From Tannerellaceae bacterium (lineage in GTDB: Bacteria; Bacteroidota; Bacteroidia; Bacteroidales; Tannerellaceae), in contig JAJQFE010000028.1 of assembly GCA_021201295.1 (NCBI GenBank), positions 1 to 64,000 on the forward strand: a stretch of DNA of 64,000 nt, given 5' to 3'. Positions 30,101-38,405 of this stretch are shown here, piece by piece. Position 1 is the first letter of the stretch; each line of letters starts with the position of its first letter. Under the pieces are notes generated by a model. That model was not told the origin of the DNA and ran no database searches. It saw only the letters and a list, made by a program, of their open reading frames with translations. A program made the translations under genes and the position numbers.

Positions 30101-31276
30101 GAAGTAGAGCAGACCGCCGCCGTTTGTGCCGATCCAGATATTTCCTTCCGGGGTTTCGTAGAAACAGTTGATGTCGCTGTAAGGAATCTCGGATTGATCG
30201 GATATGGATTTAAATTTATAAATACTCTCATGGTAGTAGGCTACTCCCTTTTTATACGTTCCCAGCCACATAATATCCGAGCGGTCTTTATACAGGCATT
30301 TAATAGTATTCTGGGGCAGGCTATAGGAATTTCTTTCATCACTTTTAATTACCAGGATTTTCCCAGTGTTTTTTTCCACGATATTAATCCCTCCGTGGTC
30401 TGTTCCGATCCAGATATTTCCTTTGCCGTCTTCTGCGAGAGAAATGACTACATCATTGGAAATCTGGTTGGCTGGCGGGGCCTGGGTGGAATAAAAGGTC
30501 CACTTGCCGGACACCGAATTTAAACTGGCTACTCCTGTGTAATGGCTTAATCCGTATACCCAGACATTTCCGGATGTATCTAAAAATAATTTCAATTCGT
30601 GTCCACCCTGGATCTGTGCTCTTTCCCTGAATGTATTATCGGCATGGATCACTTTATGGGTCTGGGTATCCATACATTCCAGCAGGCCGTCATCATAGAG
30701 AAACCAGTAGCGGTTTTTCCCCTGTTTGATATCTGCAATATCACCGTAGCTTAATCCGTGTGGTTCTCCTTTGGTGAAAACGGATAGTTTTTCATTTTTA
30801 ATGTCATACATCCGTATGTCGTCATCCGTTGTGAACCAAAAGTTTTTACCCAGGTCTATATACATGTACCGGACCTGGGTAACTCCTGCGTATTGCCCGA
30901 TGAGTGCTTCCGGATTTTCTTCAAAGGCCTCCCGTGCCGGGTCATATACTGTGTATCCCATGCGAGTTTTTATCCATAGTTTGCCGTCGGTTGCTTCCTG
31001 GATCCTTTCTATGTCGTTATTGGAATTGATTCCTGGGAGAGTCAGGTCCTGTTTGTAGGTAATAATTTCGTAACCATCATAGCGGTTTAATCCGGAGGGG
31101 GTACCAATCCAGATAAATCCTTTTTCATCCTGGTAAATACATTTGGCTTTACTATTGAATAATCCTTTATCTGCATCGATCCGACTGAATTTGTATTGTT
31201 CCAGTGAAAGAGGAGCGGATGTGATTAAAGGTATATAAGTAAGTAGTATAAATAATATAATCCCTGTTTGTCTCAT
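27188..31276 (-). CDS. Hybrid two-component system sensor/regulator (HTCS)
   Basis: A 1362-residue one-protein signalling system that senses a glycan in the periplasm and activates transcription. Order: signal peptide, about 14 propeller repeats of the Reg_prop type (GFIWIGTPSGLNRYD, WIGTDHGGINIV), a Y_Y_Y domain, a membrane segment near residue 812, a HisKA domain with the phospho-His near 861 (NISHEFCTPLTL), a HATPase domain (DNGIGIPEDALEKIFERFYQ), a receiver domain with Asp near 1160 (SDVMMPRMDG), and an AraC-type DNA-binding domain. The usual HEFRTP has Cys in place of Arg. I start at the ATG at 31276, which begins the signal peptide; a CAAAAATA box in reverse (31325-31332) fits the promoter. 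No SusC/SusD pair is adjacent. The gene is intact despite its length. Confidence 0.93.
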   Translation of the reverse strand: MRQTGIILFILLTYIPLITSAPLSLEQYKFSRIDADKGLFNSKAKCIYQDEKGFIWIGTPSGLNRYDGYEIITYKQDLTLPGINSNNDIERIQEATDGKLWIKTRMGYTVYDPAREAFEENPEALIGQYAGVTQVRYMYIDLGKNFWFTTDDDIRMYDIKNEKLSVFTKGEPHGLSYGDIADIKQGKNRYWFLYDDGLLECMDTQTHKVIHADNTFRERAQIQGGHELKLFLDTSGNVWVYGLSHYTGVASLNSVSGKWTFYSTQAPPANQISNDVVISLAEDGKGNIWIGTDHGGINIVEKNTGKILVIKSDERNSYSLPQNTIKCLYKDRSDIMWLGTYKKGVAYYHESIYKFKSISDQSEIPYSDINCFYETPEGNIWIGTNGGGLLYFDRTNEKYTVYPHNPNHPDLPAGNVIVSLTSDQEGRLWIGYYLDGLDCFDGKTFTHHKYNPLNEESVLTDNNAWKVICDQNGYLWVGTLQGGVVVIDTETGKQVRHFQVDGSIYDILETKAGNILIASQHGLHTYNPSTRELEHFEEEIFEKIQLSRNDLNALFEDSRELLWIGTRNGIFIYNPYTKGIDHFKKENGLSADLVQSILEDSKHNMWIATNWGLTSIKVFTAYDTPGYFFHLLNYDSSEGLQDEQFNLNAAYFTSDEELIFGGSSGFNIFNPNHLNYSNSTPKIVLTDLQIYNNNIKPGESYNNHIILDKSISQTENIRLSYKENYFTISFAALDYFMPNKTKYFYKLEGFNNQWLPADHTNRKATFSNLNPGKYTLYIKAMNSEGVETKEPTILHIRIYSPFWKTTWACIIYALIALVSLCLYRRHSLRKAKMKLEYETKKIRSTQQHEMDEIKLRFFTNISHEFCTPLTLILTPLEELLNKATEPEDRESLSIIERNARRLLLLVNQLLDFGKLDAHCHTLQESLGDIVQFVSKQAHQFTEMMGWKQIDFRFRTDLKYLYIYFDADKLAKIIMNVISNAYKFTPVHGKILFELSQTKDKKIKITISDNGIGIPEDALEKIFERFYQAHSNTKTNYQGSGIGLHLTKEFVQLYGGEIRAENIPGGGARFTILLPYKEEAVRNKSSSGMPEEDSRVAAVSPEENSPERNALPKLLLVDDNEDVRISLSSKLKDYYKILQAEDGVAGLEIALKEIPDMILSDVMMPRMDGIEMSKSIKEDIRTSHIPIILLTVKSGEESKLEGLTAGADDYITKPFNFNILFIKMRNLIESQKRKQTLFGEQIRIEPSKIAVSSLDEKLINKALKYTEVNISNPDFSVEELSRKLGMSRVHLYKKLSSLTGKTPIEFIRVIRLKRAAQLLEESQLTVSEIAYEVGFNNPKYFRKYFKEEFGVLPSQYGSRKEQH

Positions 31277-31484
31277 GCTTGTGTCATACCATACCTGTTT
31301 ATTCAGATATATAGTTTCTTTTCTCAAAAATAGAAAATATTTTTCTTTTTTATTTCATAAGAAGTAAAACTTTGTTGTTTAAAGATTAATTCTTTTCTTT
31401 GAACTGTCAAACAAAACAGAAAAGTGCCTGTTTCTTTAGTAGATACTACCCGCTTTTTTGTAATCTATTTAAACAAAAGAATAT

Positions 31485-31880
31485 ATGTTAAGAGTTTGGA
31501 TCCTATTGATTTTAAGTGTAGCCTGTATCGCCTGTTCAAAAGATACGGATAATCAATTGCATGGTAAATGGCAGTTACAACAAGTCGAATCGGGTGGGCA
31601 TGTGGAAGCTGTGGATACGATCTATTATAATTTTCTGACCTCTTTATTCCGTTACCAGATCTATAAGCCGGCAACCGATAGTTACAGTGGGTGTGACGGA
31701 TTCAAGACTCTTCAGGAGGATGGACAATTGTTTCTGGAACTGGTGGGAACCGGTATAGATGCCTTTTTACCTTCCACTGACTGGAATAGTCATCAACGGG
31801 TTTTTACTATTGAAAAAATCTCCCGTAGCCAATTAATCTTATCTGAGGGTGGCAAGCAGTATACGTTCCGGAAATTCTGA
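31485..31880 (+). CDS. Lipocalin-like lipoprotein
   Basis: A 131-residue lipoprotein (signal ending SVACIAC). HGKWQLQQVESGG near the start and YTFRKF at the end fit the small eight-strand lipocalin-like proteins found widely in Bacteroidales (DUF4847-like, by memory). Its function is unknown. The gene runs divergently from the hybrid sensor and ends one base before the convergent ybaK stop. Confidence 0.6.
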   Translation: MLRVWILLILSVACIACSKDTDNQLHGKWQLQQVESGGHVEAVDTIYYNFLTSLFRYQIYKPATDSYSGCDGFKTLQEDGQLFLELVGTGIDAFLPSTDWNSHQRVFTIEKISRSQLILSEGGKQYTFRKF

Positions 31881-32372
31881 TTACTTTTCTTTATTTTCTA
31901 TGACGAGATCGGTCATTATTCCTTTGGTTTGTTGAAGCAAATCCTGTGGGGATATGAGGAGTTGTAATCCTCTGACTCCGGCACTGATATAGATTTTGTC
32001 AAAATTTCCGGCTGTGGAATGGAGATAAGTGGGGAACAGTTTTTTCATACCTATGGGTGAACAACCACCCCGGATGTATCCGGTCAACGGTAACAGCTCT
32101 TTCATAGGAATCAGCTGACAATTTTTATTACCGGAGGCTTTCGCTGCTTTTTTCAGGTCTATTTCCTGTGCTCCGGGAATGATACCTACGAAACAGCCGT
32201 TTTTGTCTCCCTGGAGGATCAGAGTTTTAAACACCTGGTCCACCTCTTCTCCCAATTGTTCAGCTACGTGGGTTGCACTCAGATCATTCTCATCTACTTC
32301 ATAGGGGATCAGTTGATAAGGAACGTTTGCTTTGTCCAGTAAACGGGCTGCATTGGTTTTATTTATTTTCAT
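31881..32372 (-). CDS. ybaK: Cys-tRNA(Pro) deacylase, YbaK/EbsC family
   Basis: The enzyme clears cysteine mischarged on tRNA(Pro) in the cytoplasm. The 163-residue chain shows the family pattern: KTNAARLLDKANVPYQ, the catalytic Lys in VFKTLILQG, and GGCSPIGMKK. The start overlaps the tex stop by four bases (ATGA), so both are translated from one message. It is intact. Confidence 0.92.
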   Translation of the reverse strand: MKINKTNAARLLDKANVPYQLIPYEVDENDLSATHVAEQLGEEVDQVFKTLILQGDKNGCFVGIIPGAQEIDLKKAAKASGNKNCQLIPMKELLPLTGYIRGGCSPIGMKKLFPTYLHSTAGNFDKIYISAGVRGLQLLISPQDLLQQTKGIMTDLVIENKEK

Positions 32373-34508
32373 GTATTTAATCCTTTCATGGATAACTGTA
32401 CACGTTTTCTTCCTAAATCCACGCTCAGGACTTTTACTTTTACATGTTGATGGATGGATACCACCTGAGCAGGATCTGTGATGAACCGGTCTGCCAGTTC
32501 GGAAATATGTACCAGGCCGTTCTCTTTAATCCCTATATCTACAAAGCAACCGAAATTAGTGATATTGGTAACTATACCCGGAAGAACTTGTCCTTCTTTC
32601 AGGTCTTCGATGGTTTTTACATCCGGATCGAAAGAAAATACCTGGATGGTCTGGCGGGGATCCCTTCCCGGTTTATCCAGTTCTTCCATAATATCCAGTA
32701 GGGTGGGCATACCTACTGTAGGGGTGATATATTTTTCGAGTTTCAGTTTCTTTTTCAACTCTTTATTTTGGATCAGCTCTTCGACTGAACATTGAAGATC
32801 TTTTGCCATTTGTTCCACGACCGGATAGCTTTCGGGATGTACGGCTGAATTGTCTAACGGATTTTTACCGTTCTGGATACGCAGAAATCCGGCACATTGT
32901 TCAAATGCTTTTTCTCCCATACGGGGTACTTTCAGTAACTCTTTACGGGTTTTGAAAGGGCCGTTTTCTGTCCGGTAGTTGACTATATTCTGTGCCAAAG
33001 CGGGGCCCAGGCCAGAGATATACGTCAACAGATGTTTGCTGGCGGTATTTACATTAACTCCTACCATATTCACACAGCTTTTCACAGTCTGGTCCAGGCT
33101 TTTTTTTGAGTGCGAACTGATCTACATCGTGCTGGTATTGTCCTACTCCAATACTTTTTGGATCAATTTTCACCAGTTCAGCTAACGGGCCTGCCAGGCG
33201 CCTGCCGATACTGATCGCTCCCCGGACAGTGACATCGTACTCCGGAAATTCTTCCCGGGCAATCTTAGAGGCGGAGTAAATAGAGGCTCCGTTTTCACTA
33301 ACTACGAAGACCTGCACTTTCCTATCATAACGGATGTTAGTAATGAACTGTTCTGTTTCGCGGCTGGCGGTTCCGTTTCCGATTGCAATGGCTTTAATGG
33401 CATAGGTGGAAACCAACTGGGCTACTTTACCGGCTGCTTTGGATTTCTCATTTTGTGGGGGATGGGGATAGATCGTTTCATTATGGAGCAAAGTTCCCTG
33501 TGCATCCAGGCACACTAATTTACATCCGGTACGGTAACCGGGATCTACTCCTAAGATCCGCTTTTGCCCTAAAGGTGGAGCTAATAATAGCTGGCGAAGA
33601 TTTTCTGTGAAAACCCGGATGGCCTCTTCATCTGCTTTCCCTTTACTCAGATTGGCAAATTCAGTTTCGATAGAGGGTTTTAATAACCGCTTGAATGAAT
33701 CCTCTATGGCTATGCTAACCTGTCCGGAAGACGGGTTGCGTCCTTTTATAAACCGGCGTTTGAGTCGTTCTATGCAATTTTCTGTGTCAGGGGCAATCGA
33801 AACCCGTAGAATTCCTTCTGCTTCTCCCCGGCGTAGAGCTAATAGCCGGTGGGATGTGCAACGGTTCAATGACTCGCTGAAATCAAAATAATCCCGGTAT
33901 TTTGCTCCCTCTTCCTCTTTCCCTTTGATCACCTTGGATGTGATCACTGCTGTATGGGAAAATGAGTTGCGGACACTGTTCCGTGCCTCTTCGTTTTCGT
34001 TTACCCATTCGGCGATAATATCCCGGGCTCCCTGGAGAGCCTCTTCTGTAGTGGCTACTTCATCATTCAGGAAGGCTTCTGCTTTCAGGTCCGGATGGGC
34101 TTCCTGCTGTAGCATAATTACTTTGGCTAAAGGTTCCAGTCCTTTTTTACGGGCTATTTCTGCTTTAGTGACCCTTTTGGGTTTGTAAGGCAGATAGAGA
34201 TCTTCTATTTCAGTCGTATCCCAGGATTCCTGAATCCGTTTTTTCAATTCCGGTGTCAGTTTTCCCTGCTCTTCGATGGAAGAGAGAATAGTTTCTTTTC
34301 GTTTATGGAGTTCTGTAAATTTGTCTGACAAGTCTTTGATCTGGCTAATTTGGACTTCATCCAGTCCGCCGGTTACTTCTTTCTGGTAGCGACTGATGAA
34401 AGGAATAGTTGCTCCTTCCTGCAAAAGCGTCATGGTTCTTTCCACCTGTCCGGCCGGAATACTCAGTGCTTTTGAAATAAGTGTATGGAATGCTATAGTC
34501 ATGTTCAT
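32369..34508 (-). pseudogene. tex: Tex-like RNA-binding protein, frameshifted
   Basis: Tex is a conserved cytoplasmic nucleic-acid-binding protein of about 710 residues linked to transcription. Here the N-terminal helical part (VTGGLDEVQISQIKDL), the YqgF/RuvC-like domain (ILGVDPGYRTGCKLVCLD), helix-hairpin-helix motifs (LGPALAQNIVNYR) and the C-terminal S1 domain (GIVTNITNFGCFVDIGI) are all present. A run of eight A (eight T on the plus strand, 33100-33107) should be seven; the extra base ends the frame 26 codons later. With seven A the protein reads on through FALKKSLDQTVKSCVN without a break. A homopolymer slip is also a common sequencing error, so this lesion needs checking first. Confidence 0.9.
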
Positions 34509-34904
34509 TATTGTTTAATCTGTTCCTTTGTCCGGAACAGGGCAAAGATAGAAAAAAGCTGCGGAGTGTGTATAAAGAAAATTTGTTTCTCTGGTAATAA
34601 ACGGTGCCGGGAAAAGTAAGTTAAGCAAGGGATAAAATTACCTGGACTAACGGGTTTATTTCTTCCAGTATCTGGAAGCCTGCCTGCGGATGATTGTACA
34701 TGCTGTTGCTTCTTTTTGTTTTCCGTCTATTAACGGTGTGTTTTCCAGCCATTGTCCTACGGTAACCACGAATGGACCTTACGGGTACGTATAGTATTTT
34801 TTGTTTATACAAGAATAAAGCAGAGGTCATGTGTTTGAATATATCTGTTTTCAAGTTTATGACAAAAATAATGATATTATATATACCATATAACTCCTGA
34901 CGTT

Positions 34905-35100
34905 ATTACAAAAAACAGGGTTCAGATTTTATCTGAACCCTTAGAAAACAATTAAATGATGTCATCCCGACACCCTGTAATCCACTTTGTTAACCTTAAA
35001 TCTAATACTATTATGAAAAAATCACAGTATAAAAGTAAGGCTATTTTTAACATCTTCAATAGTTAAAATGCTAAATTGTGTTTTAGAACATGTAAGAAAA
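34905..35100. ncRNA. Candidate small RNA or 17-codon ORF, copy 1
   Basis: The 117 bases at 34984-35100 recur at 36307-36423 with about 15 mismatches and no gaps. On the plus strand they encode a 17-residue peptide (ATG 35013, stop 35064) beginning MKKSQYKSK. On the minus strand the repeat runs into a perfect 10-bp hairpin (34918-34940) followed by TGTTTTTTG, a clear intrinsic terminator. Which strand is functional cannot be decided by eye. The rest of 34509-35340 shows nothing else. Confidence 0.45.
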
Positions 35101-35340
35101 TATAAGGAAATTCTGCTTTTTTATTTATTGGTTCTTCTGTTTTATGGGTTTGATTGGATTTATATTATTTATTATTAGTTAATTAGCTCGAATCATAACC
35201 TTTTTTAGAATGTGAATAAATCTTGCATAAAGGCAAAGGACATGCATCGGTAGGACTTTTTCATTTTCGCATAGGACATACCGGCAGAGATTACAAAAGT
35301 ATTAATTTTAGTTATTCCGGGAAGAATATAATTGGTTGGC

Positions 35341-36255
35341 ATGAGTAAATATAATAATTTTACCTCCTATATAAATCAACCTATGGTATTAACTTCCCTT
35401 GCTGTTGCTCTTAGAATCTTCTCAAATCCGTTAGGAAATGTGTTTCAGAAAACGCTCATTCAGAAGAATAACCATCCCTTAGTAATCAATTTCCTGACTT
35501 TTTTATTATTAAGTATCCTGTGTCTTTTTCCTGCCATTCAGGTGGATTGGTTAAGTTTACCTGCCTCTTTCTGGTATTTTTGTTTACTGGCAGGGCTTAC
35601 AGGAGCCACAGGGAATGGCTTTCTGGTCCGGGCATTAGAAAACGGAGACCTTTCTGTTTTAGGACCCATCAATTCTTATAAGTCTGTGGTTGGAATGATT
35701 GCCGGAATTTTTCTTTTAGGCGAGATCCCGAATATATGGGGAGTGGTTGGAGTGGGTCTTATTATTTACGGGAGTTACTTTGTACTGGATACTATGAAAG
35801 AAAGATTTTCTTTTTCTTTATTCAAGAGAAAAGATATTCAGTATCGCATTTGGGCTATGATTCTGACCGCCATAGAAGCTATTTTTATTAAGAAGATTAT
35901 TTTGTATTCTTCCACTATGGTTTCTTTTATAGTCTGGTGTTGGTTCGGAGCTATTTTTTCTTTTCTGTTATTATGTATTTCCCGGCCATCTTACGGATAT
36001 GCCGTGTATACCTGGGGAAAAGCCGGTATACTGTATTATTTCTTTTTGGTAGTGTGCATCGGAACTATGCAATATACCACTAATTATATCTTTGATCACA
36101 TGGAGGTGGGGTATGCATTAGCCTTATTCCAGTTATCTACTATTGTTAGTATATTATTAGGATACCGGATTTTTAAAGAGACGGATATCCAAAAGAAACT
36201 GGTTGGAGCTTTTATTATGATTATAGGTTCCATCCTCATTATCCTTTTAAAATGA
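35341..36255 (+). CDS. EamA/DMT-type membrane permease
   Basis: A 304-residue protein with about ten hydrophobic segments in two similar halves, typical of the drug/metabolite transporter superfamily. GPINSYKSVVGMIAGIFLLGE in the first half (here GPINSYKSVVGMI then AGIFLLGE) and the closing IFKETDIQKKLVGAFIMIIG are the usual end-of-repeat motifs. The substrate is unknown; small-metabolite export is common in the family. I prefer the ATG at 35341 to the TTG nine bases earlier. The gene stands alone and is bracketed by the two 117-bp direct repeats, which may mean it was gained or moved with them. Confidence 0.8.
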   Translation: MSKYNNFTSYINQPMVLTSLAVALRIFSNPLGNVFQKTLIQKNNHPLVINFLTFLLLSILCLFPAIQVDWLSLPASFWYFCLLAGLTGATGNGFLVRALENGDLSVLGPINSYKSVVGMIAGIFLLGEIPNIWGVVGVGLIIYGSYFVLDTMKERFSFSLFKRKDIQYRIWAMILTAIEAIFIKKIILYSSTMVSFIVWCWFGAIFSFLLLCISRPSYGYAVYTWGKAGILYYFFLVVCIGTMQYTTNYIFDHMEVGYALALFQLSTIVSILLGYRIFKETDIQKKLVGAFIMIIGSILIILLK

Positions 36256-36261
36256 TCTTTA

Positions 36262-36423
36262 GGAATATAAAAAAATTAGGGAGTGTTTCCCAACATCCCC
36301 TAACTAACTTTGTTAACCTTAAATCTAATACTATTATGAAAAAACCACAATACAAAGGTAGGGGAATTTTTAACTTTGTCAATAGATAAAATGCTAAATT
36401 ATGTTTTAAAGCATATAAGAAAA
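36262..36423. ncRNA. Candidate small RNA or 17-codon ORF, copy 2
   Basis: This is the second copy of the 117-bp repeat (36307-36423). Its plus-strand ORF (ATG 36336, stop 36387) also has exactly 17 codons, beginning MKKPQYKGR. On the minus strand the repeat contains ATTG and TACCTTTG spaced like a Bacteroides promoter. Downstream on that strand TTAGGG pairs with CCCTAA and is followed by seven T (near 36270). A minus-strand transcript of roughly 75-80 bases fits these signals. Confidence 0.45.
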
Positions 36424-36849
36424 GCTAAAACGAGTGGAAATTATTCTTATAAGCCGGGTAGGGAACTCAAAAGTTAATCATAGGACACTAATTCAGATCT
36501 CAAAGATAAAAAAAGATAAAAAGGAAACGTATAAATTGGGCTTATTATATCTACCAGTTTTCAGAATAGAAAAATTATTTTTACTGTGAGTTCTCTAAAA
36601 CAATTTGATCAGCCTGTTGGTATTATATATGTAGTCTTATCCAAATCTCATCAAATTTGTTTTTCTTTGTAAAAAATTTAAGTCACGTGAATCGTAATCA
36701 GGAACAGAGAAATACCACTTATAAGATCACCGCATCGAATGAGGAGTATCAGATTATATCATCCATATTTAAAAGATCACTGGTTCCGGACTTCTTTTAC
36801 TTTTTAAGATATCATTTTAACTATGAAATTTTATCTATTATATATTAAT

Positions 36850-37003
36850 ATAGTACAGAAGATCTTTCTCCGGTACCGGATCATGACCGGATGATGAGAG
36901 AAGCCAGGGATCTTCCACGCAGAAAAGAATGGCTCTTTTGATAGAGTTATCCATGAGATTCTTTATAAGATGGAAGGATATATTAGGGAATTTACGGAGA
37001 AAT
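36850..37003 (+). pseudogene. Short coding remnant
   Basis: One frame reads EDLSPVPDHDRMM then REARDLPRRKEWL. After a shift near 36937 it continues as FDRVIHEILYKMEGY then IREFTEKYI and stops. This charged, helix-like text looks like the degraded C-terminus of a protein I do not recognise. The stretch 36424-36849 before it shows no convincing gene. Confidence 0.3.
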
Positions 37004-37046
37004 ATATATAGCTTTTGGTTTTTTAACAGGTGGTCAATCGTTTTAT

Positions 37047-37077
37047 TTTGAAAGACGGTTAAAAAACTTCATCTTTG
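37047..37077 (+). promoter_or_regulatory. Promoter of the OMP-TPR-lptC operon
   Basis: TTTG at 37047-37050 is followed after 19 bases by CATCTTTG at 37070-37077, one base off the TAnnTTTG box. Transcription would begin near 37084, about 40 bases before the first ATG. Confidence 0.55.
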
Positions 37078-37125
37078 CAGACATTAATTTAATGTTGAGA
37101 GGATTAAATAGAATCTTAGAGTATA

Positions 37126-38371
37126 ATGTTGAAAATTAACAGAATAGTTGTTGTTAGTGTTTTAGTTTTTGTACAAGTAGCGCTGTATGCACAGAATAAT
37201 ACCAACTCACCCTCTACCCGTTATGGGTATGGTGAATTGGCTGATCGTTCTTTTGGAGCAGGCAGAGCCATGGGTGGTGCAGAATACAGTTTAAGGTCAT
37301 CGAAACAGATAAATCCTTTGAATCCGGCATCGTATACCAGTATAGATTCTTTGACATTTATTTTTGATATAGGAGCTTCCGGGCAAGTTTCCTGGTTTAC
37401 AGATGGAGTTGGTAATCAACGGAATGTGAACGGGAATATAGAATACATAGCTATGCAGTTTCCTATCCATAAGAGAATTGCTATGAGTATAGGGATTTTA
37501 CCTTATTCATATGTGGGTTATACTTATGGTTTAGCGGAAGAAACCGGTAGTACGATCTATACAAATTCATTTACTGGCAATGGTGGATTAAACGATTTGT
37601 ACGGAGGATTGTCTATAAAATTATGGAAGAAGCGTCTTTCAGTAGGTGCCAATTTTGGTTATTTGTTTGGTAACATTACTCATACGAATTACCTGAACTT
37701 TAATTACCTGACTTCTGCGTATGGCGGCGTACAGGAACAGTCGGTAGAAATTCGGGATCTGAAGATGGATTTTGGTATTCAATATACCCATCCGTTAAGC
37801 CGGACAGAAAGTTTTACAATTGGGGTAGCTTATACACCCAGTAATAAACTGAATGCAACCTCCTATATGTATGAGACGTTATCCAACAGTGTTTTGGAAA
37901 CAGATACGATAACAGACTAGGCGTTTGATTTACCCAATTCTTTTGGTGCCGGGATTTCGTATACTAAAGAAAATAAATTAACTTTGGCCGCAGATGTATT
38001 ATATGAAGATTGGAGCAATGCTCGTTTCTTTGATAGTAAAGATGAGTTAAAAAACCGCATCAGAGTAGCAGCCGGTACGGAATATATCCCGAATTTCCAG
38101 CATCGTTCTTTAATAAAAAGAATGAGATACCCGGGCGGGATTCCATTATAGTAATTCTTATTTAAAAATAAAGGATTTAAGTTATAATGAATATGGTGCC
38201 AGTGTCGGTTTTGGAATTCCTTTGTTGGATAACCGCTCACTCATTAATATATCGTTTGAATATGTAAAAGTGAAGCCGGATAACAGACCTCTGCTGGATG
38301 AGCAATATTTTCGGTTTACCTTAAATTATACATTTAATGAACGTTGGTTCTTTAAATTTAAAGTAGATTAA
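37126..38371 (+). pseudogene. Outer-membrane beta-barrel protein, interrupted
   Basis: The protein has a signal peptide ending in LYAQ and a FadL/OmpP1-like start (STRYGYGELADRSFGAGRAMGG), followed by alternating beta strands. A TAG at 37918 (DTITD-stop-AFDLPNS) and a one-base insertion near 38131 interrupt it. After the shift the barrel continues (YSNSYLKIKDLSYNEYG) and ends with RWFFKFKVD at 38371, with the final aromatic strand expected for such a barrel. It heads an operon with the TPR, lptC and gldE-like genes, all intact. Readthrough of the promoter should still express them. Confidence 0.8.
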
Positions 38372-38405
38372 TCTATAAATAACGTTATAATTGAAGTAGA
38401 TAATT

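Noticed and set aside
34621-34854. Minus-strand ORF of 77 codons
   Set aside because: No family signal, no promoter and a weak start; it lies in the repeat-bearing intergenic stretch after tex.
34984-36423. Composite transposon around the EamA gene
   Set aside because: The flanking repeats are direct and only 117 bp, with no transposase, inverted ends or target duplication.
36657-36848. 63-codon ORF before the OMP operon
   Set aside because: It starts at a non-ATG codon, has low-complexity AT-rich content and no recognisable motif. I keep only the remnant further downstream, and at low confidence.
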